From the NCBI RefSeq assembly GCF_004124325.1, contig NZ_QBDT01000001.1, positions 2,418,001 through 2,482,000 on the forward strand: a stretch of DNA of 64,000 bases, in the 5' to 3' direction. This DNA comes from Streptomyces sp. L2 (GTDB lineage: Bacteria > Actinomycetota > Actinomycetes > Streptomycetales > Streptomycetaceae). Under the pieces are notes generated by a model, which was not told the origin of the DNA, made no database searches, and worked only from the letters and a program-made list of their open reading frames with translations. Made by a program: the position numbers and the translations under genes. Below, piece after piece: positions 50,561-58,392 of the stretch. The number at the start of each line of letters is the position of its first letter. Position 1 is the stretch's first letter.

Positions 50561-50904
50561 CGCTCCTCCTCGGGGCGCCGGTCCCGCGGGGCCTGCGCGG
50601 CCGCGCGGGCGCCTGCCAGCGCGGACTCCAGGTCGGCGATACGGGCGTCCCGCTCGGCGAGTTCGGCGGCGACGCGGCTCAGCACGTCGTCGACGTCCGC
50701 CATGCGGTAGCCGCGCGGGGCGACCGGGAAGCGCACGCTCTCCACGTCCGTGTCGCGCACCGGGCGGTCCGGGGGCAGCGGGTCCTGGAAGCGCTCCGGG
50801 GCCACGTCGGGCAGCGGGCCGCTCTCGCCGCCGCCCAGCACGGCGAGGGTCACCGCGGCGACCACCACCACGAGGGCGACGACCAGGAACAAGAACATAA
50901 CCAT
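50557..50904 (-). CDS. Small membrane protein with DivIVA-like domain
   Basis: A 115-residue protein. One N-terminal membrane helix (MFLFLVVALVVVVAAVTLAVLG) is followed by a linker and a DivIVA-like segment (FPVAPRGYRMADVDDVLSRVAAELAERDARIADLESAL) that should form a coiled coil. DivIVA-type proteins mark curved membranes and the growing poles; this short form may be an accessory. It is coupled to tag by a 4-base overlap. Confidence 0.85.
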   Translation of the reverse strand: MVMFLFLVVALVVVVAAVTLAVLGGGESGPLPDVAPERFQDPLPPDRPVRDTDVESVRFPVAPRGYRMADVDDVLSRVAAELAERDARIADLESALAGARAAAQAPRDRRPEEER

Positions 50905-51051
50905 CGCTGAGGTCCCCACGCTCGATGTGCCGGAAGCCGAATGTGTCAGGCTCCGATCGTGCCATGCGAGTCTGACAGTTAGGGTCGCAGGCGGCCGTAC
51001 CGCGGGACGGGACGGCACGCGAGCGGGACGCACGAGGAGAGGTCACAGGGG

Positions 51052-51912
51052 ATGCTCAGGCTGGGCAAGCGGGAATTCGGGCCGCACGAGCCGGTGATCA
51101 TGGCGATCGTGAACCGGACCCCGGACTCCTTCTACGACCAGGGGGCCACGTTCCGCGACGAGCCGGCGCTCGCGCGCGTGGAGCAGGCCGTGGCCGAGGG
51201 TGCGGCGATCGTCGACATCGGCGGGGTGAAGGCCGGGCCGGGCGAGGAGGTCTCCGCCGTGGAGGAGGTCCGGCGGACGGTCGGGTTCGTCGCCGAGGTA
51301 CGGCGCCGGTTCCCCGAGGTGATCATCAGCGTGGACACGTGGCGGGCCGAGGTCGGCGCGGCGGTGTGCGAGGCCGGGGCGGACCTGCTGAACGACGCGT
51401 GGGGCGGGGTGGACCCGGGGCTCGCGGAGGTCGCCGGGCGCTACGGGGTGGGGCTGGTGTGCACGCACGCGGGGGGCGCCGAGCCGCGTACACGTCCGCA
51501 CCGGGTGGCGTACGACGACGTCATGGCCGACATCCTGGACGTGACCGTCTCACTGGCCGAGCGTGCGGTGTCGCTCGGGGTGCCCCGGGAGTCCGTGCTG
51601 ATCGATCCCGGGCACGACTTCGGGAAGAACACGCGGCACAGTCTGGAGGCGACGCGGCGGCTGGACGAGATGGTGGCCACCGGGTGGCCGGTGCTGGTGT
51701 CGCTGTCCAACAAGGACTTCGTCGGGGAGACGCTGGACCGGCCGGTGAAGGAGCGGCTGCTGGGGACGCTGGCGACGACGGCGGTGTCGGCGTGGCTGGG
51801 GGCGCGGGTGTACCGCGTCCACGAGGTCGCCGAGACTCGGCAGGTCCTGGATATGGTGGCATCCATCGTCGGCCACCGCCCCCCAGCAGTAGCCCGCAGA
51901 GGCCTCTCCTGA
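51052..51912 (+). CDS. folP2: FolP2: dihydropteroate synthase homologue
   Basis: A 286-residue TIM barrel of the pterin-binding family. It has VNRTPDSFYDQGATF (usually VNVTPDSFSDGG), VDIGGVKAGPGEEVS, VDTWRAEV, LNDAWGG (usually INDVSGG), DPGHDFGKNTRHSLE and LSNKDFVGE. Arg-Thr instead of Val-Thr, AWGG, and the missing MHM..G match the FolP2 group; the mycobacterial member is reported to lack ordinary DHPS activity. It is divergent from the DivIVA-like gene. The real substrate is uncertain. Confidence 0.85.
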   Translation: MLRLGKREFGPHEPVIMAIVNRTPDSFYDQGATFRDEPALARVEQAVAEGAAIVDIGGVKAGPGEEVSAVEEVRRTVGFVAEVRRRFPEVIISVDTWRAEVGAAVCEAGADLLNDAWGGVDPGLAEVAGRYGVGLVCTHAGGAEPRTRPHRVAYDDVMADILDVTVSLAERAVSLGVPRESVLIDPGHDFGKNTRHSLEATRRLDEMVATGWPVLVSLSNKDFVGETLDRPVKERLLGTLATTAVSAWLGARVYRVHEVAETRQVLDMVASIVGHRPPAVARRGLS

Positions 51913-51951
51913 CCCCGGGGGCTCCGCCCGAGCCCCCCATTTCCCACCCAC

Positions 51952-52310
51952 CTGACTCGCACACCTACAAAGCCCCGGAAAAAGCCCTACGCCCGACGCC
52001 AGTCACCACAGGCGTGAGCCCCGACTCGCACACCGCCAAGCCCCGCCCAGACTCCCGCCGGTCGATGGCAGGCACCGCAGGGGGTGGTGGGTGCGCCCTG
52101 ACTCGCACGCCTGCGGAAGCCCGCCCAACGGGCCCTGCCGGCCGGCGCCGGGGGGCCGCCGGGGGGCCTTGGCTCGCCTTTCAGCCCAGCGAGTCGGGTG
52201 GTGGGTGGGCCCCGACTCGCACATCTCCAAAGGCTCGCCGGCCGGCGCCGGGCGCCGCCGGGGTGCCCTGCCCTCGCCTACCGGCCCACCGAGTCGGGTG
52301 GTGGGTGGGC
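51952..52310 (+). repeat. Tandem imperfect repeats in the folP2-LOG intergenic region
   Basis: The motif (C/T)GACTCGCACA(C/T)C occurs at about 51955, 52022, 52096 and 52213. GAGTCGGGTGGTGGGTGGG occurs at about 52190 and 52289, and a GGCCGGCGCCGGG block occurs twice. The last two units are about 100-117 bp apart. CGAGTCGG ... CCGACTCG forms a hairpin across each junction. No gene is seen in the 477-bp gap. Confidence 0.75.
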
Positions 52311-52389
52311 GGAGCCCCCGGGTGCGGGTGGAGTCACGGGGAGGATGGAGGTTAAGGGGCGTGGGGCTGAGGCGGGACCGCCGGAGGCC

Positions 52390-53148
52390 TCAGCGGCCCG
52401 CTTCCTTGGACATCAGGGCCACCGCTTCCTCCACCTCGTCCGTGACGTGGAACAGCAGCAGGTCCTTCTCCGCCGCCTTGCCCTGGGCGACCAGGGTGTC
52501 GCGGAGCCAGGACACCAGCCCACCCCAGTACGCGGTGCCGAACAGGACGATCGGGAACCGGGTGACCTTCTGGGTCTGGACCAGGGTCAGCGCCTCGAAG
52601 AGTTCGTCGAGGGTGCCGAGCCCGCCGGGCAGCACGACGAACCCCTGCGCGTACTTCACGAACATCATCTTCCGGACGAAGAAGTACCGGAAGTTCAGCC
52701 CGATGTCGACGTAAGGGTTCAGTCCTTGCTCAAAGGGGAGTTCGATGCCGAGGCCGACCGAGGTGCCCCCGGCCTCCCAGGCCCCCTTGTTGGCGGCCTC
52801 CATGGCGCCCGGGCCACCGCCGGTGATGACGGCGAACCCGGCGTCCACCAGCCCCCGCCCCAGCCGCACCCCCGCGTCGTACTCCGGCGAGTCCACCGCC
52901 GTACGCGCCGAGCCGAACACACTGATCGCGGGCGGCAGTTCCGACAGCGTGCCAAAGCCCTCGATGAACTCCGACTGGATGCGCAGGACCCGCCAGGGGT
53001 CGGTGTGCACCCAGTCGGTCGGCGCCCGCTCGTCCAGCAGCCGCTGGTCCGTCGTGCTGGCCGACACCTGCCCCCGCCGTCGGAGGACCGGTCCGAGTCG
53101 CTGCTCGTCCGGCGGCTGCTTCTTCCCCTCGGGGTTGCCGGTAGGCAT
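52390..53148 (-). CDS. LOG-family protein (TIGR00730, cytokinin riboside 5'-monophosphate phosphoribohydrolase-like)
   Basis: A 252-residue Rossmann-fold protein. The family motifs GGGPGAMEAANKGA and PGGLGTLDE are both present. LOG proteins cut the N-glycosidic bond of nucleoside 5'-monophosphates; the mycobacterial homologue Rv1205 makes cytokinins. An N-terminal basic extension of about 45 residues precedes the core. ATG 53148. It lies next to dapE, as in mycobacteria. Confidence 0.92.
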   Translation of the reverse strand: MPTGNPEGKKQPPDEQRLGPVLRRRGQVSASTTDQRLLDERAPTDWVHTDPWRVLRIQSEFIEGFGTLSELPPAISVFGSARTAVDSPEYDAGVRLGRGLVDAGFAVITGGGPGAMEAANKGAWEAGGTSVGLGIELPFEQGLNPYVDIGLNFRYFFVRKMMFVKYAQGFVVLPGGLGTLDELFEALTLVQTQKVTRFPIVLFGTAYWGGLVSWLRDTLVAQGKAAEKDLLLFHVTDEVEEAVALMSKEAGR

Positions 53149-53251
53149 GTGCGCTCCCTCCGCTTGCCGGTATTTCGACCTCAGCGTAGATCCACCCGGG
53201 TTACGGAGGGGGGACGCCGCACTGCACGGCGCATGACCTTGCGGACCTTCC

Positions 53252-54331
53252 TCAGGCGGTCAGCCAGTTCCGGAGCCGTTCCTGGCCTGCGATGATCTTC
53301 GCCGTCTCCACCCGCTCGTCCCGCTTGTGCGCCAAGTGCGGGTTGCCGGGACCGTAGTTGACGGCGGGGATGCCGAGCGCGGAGAAGCGGGAGACGTCCG
53401 TCCAGCCGTACTTGGGCATCGGGGTCCCGCCGACCGCCTCGATGAAGGCCGCGGCGGCCGGCTGGGAGAGGCCGGGCAGCGCGCCGGGGCTGTGGTCGTC
53501 GACCACGAACTCCTCCACCCCGCAGTCGGCGAACACCTCGTGGACGTGCGCGAGCGCCTCCTCCTCGGAGCGGTCGGGGGCGTAGCGGAAGTTCACGGTC
53601 ACGACGCACTCGTCCGGGATGACGTTGCCCGCCACTCCCCCGGAGATCCGCACGGCGTTCAGGCCCTCGCGGTACTCCAGCCCGTCGATGACCGGCCACC
53701 GGGGCTCGTAGGAGGCCAGGCGGGCCAGGATCGGGGAGGCGGCGTGGATCGCGTTGGAGCCCATCCAGCCGCGCGCGGAGTGGGCGCGCTCGCCCTTCGT
53801 CTTCAGCAGGACCCGCAGGGTGCCCTGGCAGCCGCCCTCCACCTGGCCGTCGGAGGGCTCCAGCAGGATCGCGAAGTCGCCGCGCAGCCAGTCGGGGTGG
53901 GCCTCGGCCACGTGCCGCAGGCCGTTGCGCTCGGCCTCGACCTCCTCCTGGTCGTAGAAGACGAAGGTGAGGTCGCGGTTGGGGGCCGGCACGGTGGCCG
54001 CGATCCGCAGTTGGACCGCGACGCCGGACTTCATGTCGCAGGTGCCGCAGCCCCAGAGCACGCCGTCCTCGTCCAGCCGGGAGGGCACGTTGCCGGCGAT
54101 CGGGACGGTGTCGATGTGGCCGGCCAGGATCACGCGCTCGGCGCGGCCCAGGTCCGTACGGGCGATCACGTTGTTGCCGTACCGGTCGACGGTGAGGTGC
54201 GGGAGGGCGCGCAGGGCGGTCTCGATCGCGTCCGCGAGGGGCTTCTCGGAGCCGCTCTCGGAGGGGAAGTCGACGAGCCGCGCGGTGAGCGCGGCGGCGT
54301 CCAGCGTGAGGTCAAGCGAGGTGTCGGCCAT
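53252..54331 (-). CDS. dapE: Succinyl-diaminopimelate desuccinylase
   Basis: A 359-residue zinc peptidase (M20) that frees LL-diaminopimelate from its N-succinyl form for lysine and peptidoglycan synthesis. Metal ligands and catalytic residues lie in [29 protein letters not shown] and [17 protein letters not shown] 54331. With dapC at 56644 this is part of the succinylase route of diaminopimelate synthesis. Divergent from the next gene. Confidence 0.94.
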   Translation of the reverse strand: MADTSLDLTLDAAALTARLVDFPSESGSEKPLADAIETALRALPHLTVDRYGNNVIARTDLGRAERVILAGHIDTVPIAGNVPSRLDEDGVLWGCGTCDMKSGVAVQLRIAATVPAPNRDLTFVFYDQEEVEAERNGLRHVAEAHPDWLRGDFAILLEPSDGQVEGGCQGTLRVLLKTKGERAHSARGWMGSNAIHAASPILARLASYEPRWPVIDGLEYREGLNAVRISGGVAGNVIPDECVVTVNFRYAPDRSEEEALAHVHEVFADCGVEEFVVDDHSPGALPGLSQPAAAAFIEAVGGTPMPKYGWTDVSRFSALGIPAVNYGPGNPHLAHKRDERVETAKIIAGQERLRNWLTA

Positions 54332-54414
54332 GCCACCGACCCTAGCGCCCCACCTCCGGCGGGCCTTTTTCCGAATCCCGTGGCACCGGAGGTGAGTGTT
54401 CCGGGGGGCTCAAG

Positions 54415-54420
54415 TACCTT
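54415..54420 (+). promoter_or_regulatory. -10 element for leaderless transcription of the next gene
   Basis: TACCTT is followed by seven bases and GTG 54428, with no ribosome-binding site. It is the same layout as at mrp. Confidence 0.5.
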
Positions 54421-54427
54421 GTACCGC

Positions 54428-55507
54428 GTGTCAGAGACGACCCCCAACCGTCCCAAGCGCCGCGGCCGCCTCTTCCGTTTCGGCGCGGCCCTGTTGGTCC
54501 TGTGCGCCGTCGCCGCCTACCTCGTGGTGCAGTACGTCACAGGGGGCCCCGGCATGCGCGGATGCAAGGTGGTCTCGGGCACGGAGACCGGCACGGGGCC
54601 GGGGGCCGGGTCTGAGACGTCGTACGAGTTCACGCCCGAGCAGGCGGCGAACGCGGCGACGATCGCCGCCGTCGGCACCGGGCGCAACATGCCGGAGCGT
54701 GCGGTCACCATCGCGCTGGCGACCGCCCTCCAGGAGTCCGGGCTGCGCAACCTGGAGCACGGCGACCGGGATTCGCTCGGCCTGTTCCAGCAGCGGCCCT
54801 CGCAGGGCTGGGGCACCGAGCGGCAGATCTTGGACCCGGCGTACGCGGCGGGCATCTTCTACGCCCATCTCGCCAAGGTGCCCGATTACACCCGGCTGCC
54901 GCTGACCGTGGCCGCACAGCGCGTGCAGCGCAGCGGCTACCCGGAGGCGTACGCCAAGCACGAGCCGGACGCCACGCTGCTGGCCGCCGCGCTGACCGGC
55001 CGCTCGGCGGCCGCGCTGACCTGCGACGGGCGTCCGGAGCGCACGGCGGAGGCGACCGGTCCGTACGCGGTGCGCGCCGCGCTGGTACGGGACTTCGGGC
55101 GGGACGCGCTGCAGGAGACGGGCGCCGAGGTGGGCGGTACTCCGGTGCCCTCGCCGACACCCGCGCCGAGTGTCACCGCGACCGCGCACGGGCGGACCGT
55201 GACCGTTCCCGTGCCGCAGGGCGCCAAGCGGGACGCGGCGGGCCGCAGTGAGCGGGAGCGGGGCTGGCAGCTGGCGCAGTGGGCGGTGGCCAACTCCTCG
55301 GCGCTGCACATCCAGCGGGTGGCGTACGCGGGGCGGGAGTGGAGCGCCGGGAACACGGACACGCGGTGGCGCGCCACTGGTGGGCCGTCCGCGGCGGGGA
55401 CGGACACGGGCACCGGCGCCGGGAGCGGGAGCGGGACGGACAGTGGGGGCGGGTCCGGGGGTGCGGAGTCGTCCCTGGGCGCGGTCCGGATAGTGACCGG
55501 ACAGTAG
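54428..55507 (+). CDS. Membrane-anchored lytic-transglycosylase-like protein
   Basis: A 359-residue protein with one N-terminal membrane helix (FGAALLVLCAVAAYLVVQYV) after a basic start. The outer domain has ALATALQESGLRNLEHGDRDSLGLFQQRPSQGWGT, which matches the catalytic Glu (QES) and substrate segment of SLT/lysozyme-like folds, then PAYAAGIFYAHL. A Gly/Ser/Thr-rich tail ends it. Databases often label this family as a heavy metal transporter, for which I see no support. The site next to dapE suits a cell-wall role. It starts at GTG 54428 and appears leaderless. Confidence 0.75.
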   Translation: MSETTPNRPKRRGRLFRFGAALLVLCAVAAYLVVQYVTGGPGMRGCKVVSGTETGTGPGAGSETSYEFTPEQAANAATIAAVGTGRNMPERAVTIALATALQESGLRNLEHGDRDSLGLFQQRPSQGWGTERQILDPAYAAGIFYAHLAKVPDYTRLPLTVAAQRVQRSGYPEAYAKHEPDATLLAAALTGRSAAALTCDGRPERTAEATGPYAVRAALVRDFGRDALQETGAEVGGTPVPSPTPAPSVTATAHGRTVTVPVPQGAKRDAAGRSERERGWQLAQWAVANSSALHIQRVAYAGREWSAGNTDTRWRATGGPSAAGTDTGTGAGSGSGTDSGGGSGGAESSLGAVRIVTGQ

Positions 55508-55781
55508 TACGGGTCTTCACTCCGCCGGGTTGTGCGGGGGCGGTCGGCGCGGGTTCGCGGGCGGGTGCCGGGTGGCGCTCGGGATGCCTTGGGAATCAAG
55601 GGCCGGAAGGATTCTGCAGGGGCTTCCATGGACGGTCTTTGCCCGTTTTTATCCACACCTGATAATGCGATGCGTTATCCATTCTTTACCTGAGGGGTCC
55701 GCAACCTTCGTCGGCTTCGAGCGGTAGTCACGGCGTCCGACCACGGACGACATCACGTTCTCTCCCGTCGAATGGAGCATC
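55508..55781. other. Intergenic region with AT-rich promoter candidate
   Basis: Bases 55640-55700 are AT-rich (TTTTTATCCACACC, GATAATGCGATGCG, TTATCCATTCTTTACC) and lie about 90 bp before a secreted-protein gene. A perfect TTATCCACA (55649-55657) is present. This is the probable promoter region of the next gene. Confidence 0.45.
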
Positions 55782-56174
55782 ATGTCCCTCCCTCTGACCC
55801 GCCGGATCGCCCGTGCCGCGCTGCTCGTCGCAGCGGGAGCGGCTGCCGGGGTCGGTGCGGCCGGCTCCGCCAGCGCGGCCGCGAACCTGCCGACGGCCAC
55901 TCCGAACCTGGGTGGTCTGAGCACCCTGGACACGGCGCACGTCGGTGACACCGTCGACGGTGCCGCCCAGAACGTCAGCGGGCTCGCGGGCAACGCGGGC
56001 AGCAACGCGCTGAAGCAGGCCGTGCCGGCGACGGGGCTGGCCGGTGGCGGTGCGGTGAAGAAGGCGGCGCCGACGGCGCAGCAGGCGGCGGGGGCCGCGG
56101 CTGGGGTGCTCGGGGGTGCCACGTCCAGTGCGAAGGGTGGGCTGCCGGTTCAGGGTCTGCCGCTGGGCGGCTAA
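55782..56174 (+). CDS. Small secreted Ala/Gly-rich protein
   Basis: A 130-residue protein with a Sec signal peptide (TRRIARAALLVAAGAAAGVGAAGSASAAA, cleavage after about residue 33). The mature part is low-complexity (Ala, Gly, Thr, Val) without Cys. GGAGCATC precedes the ATG. A strong terminator follows. It may be a surface or spore-coat component, by analogy only. Confidence 0.8.
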   Translation: MSLPLTRRIARAALLVAAGAAAGVGAAGSASAAANLPTATPNLGGLSTLDTAHVGDTVDGAAQNVSGLAGNAGSNALKQAVPATGLAGGGAVKKAAPTAQQAAGAAAGVLGGATSSAKGGLPVQGLPLGG

Positions 56175-56192
56175 GCGCCTGGCTTTGACCAC

Positions 56193-56230
56193 GCCGACGG
56201 GGTCCAGGGAGTTCCCTGGGCCCCGTCGGC
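56193..56230 (+). terminator. Terminator after the secreted-protein gene
   Basis: Stem GCCGACGGGG / CCCCGTCGGC, extended inward by CCAGGGA / TCCCTGG around a 2-base loop, followed by CTTTGCTGTT. Confidence 0.9.
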
Positions 56231-56339
56231 CTTTGCTGTTCTACGTCGGTCCCGTCGGGCGGTGTTGCTTCGGCACCCGGCGCCGCAGGCCGTGCCCACC
56301 CTCCCCCATCCCCTGCGGAACGCCTGCCCACGGCGGGGG

Positions 56340-56640
56340 CGGCCGGGGCGGGGCGGCGGCCCGACGGAGGTGGCGGAGCGGCGGGCACAGCGGAGACGGC
56401 GGCGCGGCGGGGCGGGGCGGCAGCCCGACGGAGGTGGCGGAGCGGCGGGCGCGGCGGGGCGGGCGCGGCGGAGGTGGTGGGGGCTGCGCGGATGGTGGGC
56501 TGGGGAGGTCGGGCGGGCGAAGCCGGCCGGGGCGGCGGGCCCCGGGGGCGGTGTCCCGCTCGGGGCGGCGGGCCCCGGGGGCGGTGTCCCGCTCGGGGCG
56601 GCGGGCCCCGGGGGCCGGTGCGGCCGTCGGGGCCGCCGGT
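56340..56640. repeat. G-rich tandem repeats between secreted-protein gene and dapC
   Basis: Three copies of a 33-bp unit containing GGCGGGCCCCGGGGGCGGTG lie at about 56535-56625. A CCCGACGGAGGTGGCGGAGC block occurs twice (about 56358 and 56417). The 469-bp gap is almost purely G and C on the + strand, with many GGGG runs. No gene-like ORF is credible here. Confidence 0.85.
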
Positions 56641-56643
56641 CGG

Positions 56644-57741
56644 CTACTGGGTCAGGCGGTGGGTGGCTGCTTGGGTTCGTTCGTCTGTTGCTGTGAGGGC
56701 TACTCGGACGAAGGTGGCGCCGGCGGGGCCGTAGAAGTCGCCGGGGGCTACCAGGATGCCCAGGTCGGCCAGGTGGGCGACGGTGGTCCAGCAGGGTTCG
56801 TCTCGGGTGGCCCAGAGGTAGAGGCTGGCCTCGCTGTGTTCGATGCGGAAGCCGTGGGCGAGGAGGGCGTCGCGCAGCGCCGTGCGGCGGGCCGCGTAGC
56901 GCGCGCGCTGCTCGTGGACGTGGGTGTCGTCCGCGAGGGCCGCCACGGTGGCCGCCTGGGTGGGCGCCGACGTCATCATGCCGCCGTGCTTGCGGATCTC
57001 CAGCAGCGGGCCGAGGACGGCCGGGTCACCGGCGGCGAAGGCGGCGCGGTAGCCGGCCAGGTTGGAGCGCTTGGAGAGCGAGTGGACGGCCACGATGCCG
57101 TCGTACGAGCCGCCGTTGACCTCGGGGTGCAGCACCGAGACCGGGTCGGCCTCCCAGCCCAGCTCGATGTAGCACTCGTCGGAGACGACCAGGACGCCGT
57201 GGGCGCGGGCCCAGCTGACGATCTCCGTCAGTTCCCGCTGGGACAGCACCTTGCCCGTGGGGTTCGACGGCGAGTTCAGCCACAGCAGCCTGAGGTTCGC
57301 CGGGTCCAGGTCGCGCGGGTCGTCGTAGGCCTCGTACTCGGCGCGGGCGAGGCGGGCGCCGACCTCGTAGGTCGGATAGGCCAGCCGCGGGTAGGCCACC
57401 TTGTCGCCGGGGCCCAGGCCGAGCTGGGTCGGCAGCCAGGCGACGAGTTCCTTGGAGCCGACGATCGGCAGCACGTGGTGGTGGGTGATCCCGCGGGCGC
57501 CCAGCCGGCGCTCCAGCCAGCCGGTGATCGCGTCGCGCAGCGCGGGCGTGCCCCAGACCGTCGGGTAGCCCGGCGAGTCGGCCGCGTCGACCAGGGCCTT
57601 CTGGACCAGCTCGGGGACCGGGTCGACCGGGGTGCCGACGGACAGGTCCACGATCCCGTCCGGGTGAGCGGCGGCCGTCTGCTTGTACGGGGCCAGCTTG
57701 TCCCAGGGGAACGTGGGGAGCCGGTCGGAGACTGCGGACAC
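56644..57741 (-). CDS. dapC: Succinyldiaminopimelate transaminase
   Basis: A 365-residue fold-type I PLP aminotransferase. Signatures are WLNSPSNPTGKVL, VVSDECYIELGW and the Schiff-base lysine segment SLSKRSNLAGYR. Together with dapE it belongs to the succinylase branch of lysine synthesis, and its location just after fdxA is conserved in actinobacteria (mycobacterial Rv1178/Rv1177, from memory). GTG 57741. Confidence 0.93.
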   Translation of the reverse strand: MSAVSDRLPTFPWDKLAPYKQTAAAHPDGIVDLSVGTPVDPVPELVQKALVDAADSPGYPTVWGTPALRDAITGWLERRLGARGITHHHVLPIVGSKELVAWLPTQLGLGPGDKVAYPRLAYPTYEVGARLARAEYEAYDDPRDLDPANLRLLWLNSPSNPTGKVLSQRELTEIVSWARAHGVLVVSDECYIELGWEADPVSVLHPEVNGGSYDGIVAVHSLSKRSNLAGYRAAFAAGDPAVLGPLLEIRKHGGMMTSAPTQAATVAALADDTHVHEQRARYAARRTALRDALLAHGFRIEHSEASLYLWATRDEPCWTTVAHLADLGILVAPGDFYGPAGATFVRVALTATDERTQAATHRLTQ

Positions 57742-57872
57742 GGTTCTTGCTCGCTTTCGTCGGTACGGCGCCGGCCATCGGTGCGGCGACGCGGCCGTGG
57801 GTACGGCGAACGCCTCGGTCCCGTGCGGCGGTGATCAAGGTGATCGGGGCCGTACGGGACCGAGGCGGCGAT

Positions 57873-57912
57873 GGGGGTCCCCCCGGTTCGAGCGAAGCCG
57901 AGAACTGGGGGA
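57873..57912. repeat. Dispersed streptomycete palindrome
   Basis: GGGGGTCCCCCC is followed by a hairpin CCCCCGGTTC / GAACTGGGGG (one mismatch) with loop GAGCGAAGCCGA. Closely similar sequences are scattered through Streptomyces genomes, to my recollection. Here it lies in the fdxA-dapC gap. Confidence 0.7.
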
Positions 57913-57931
57913 GTGCGGGGCCGCCGGGCTG

Positions 57932-58252
57932 TTACTCGGCCTGCGGCGGCAGCGCGGCGATGAAGGGGTGGTCCCGCTCGATCAGACCCAGCTTGCTGGC
58001 GCCGCCGGGCGAGCCGAGCTCGTCGAAGAACTCGACGTTCGCCTTGTAGTAGTCCTTCCACTCCTCCGGAGTGTCGTCCTCGTAGAAGATCGCCTCGACC
58101 GGGCAGACCGGCTCACAGGCACCACAGTCGACGCATTCGTCCGGGTGGATGTACAAGGACCGCTGGCCCTCGTAGATGCAGTCGACCGGGCACTCCTCGA
58201 TGCACGCCTTGTCCTTGACGTCGACACAAGGCTGCGCGATGACGTAGGTCAC
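57932..58252 (-). CDS. fdxA: Seven-iron ferredoxin (3Fe-4S/4Fe-4S)
   Basis: A 106-residue ferredoxin. The Cys pattern is CVDVKDKACIEECPVDC for the 3Fe-4S side and CVDCGACEPVCP for the 4Fe-4S side. The C-terminal half is the usual acidic extension of actinobacterial FdxA/FdxC. GTG 58252. It is followed by dapC. It carries electrons to partners such as P450s or oxidoreductases. Confidence 0.96.
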   Translation of the reverse strand: MTYVIAQPCVDVKDKACIEECPVDCIYEGQRSLYIHPDECVDCGACEPVCPVEAIFYEDDTPEEWKDYYKANVEFFDELGSPGGASKLGLIERDHPFIAALPPQAE

Positions 58253-58392
58253 GCTGTCGTTCCTCCTCGATTGGGCGCTGGCGGGCCTCCTCAGGCTCCG
58301 CCGCCTGGCGCGCGGGAGCGCGGCGTCGTCGATGCCCGCCCCTAGTATCTCCGTTCCGGGGCATGATCCGAACAGGAGGGGTGAACTGACCA

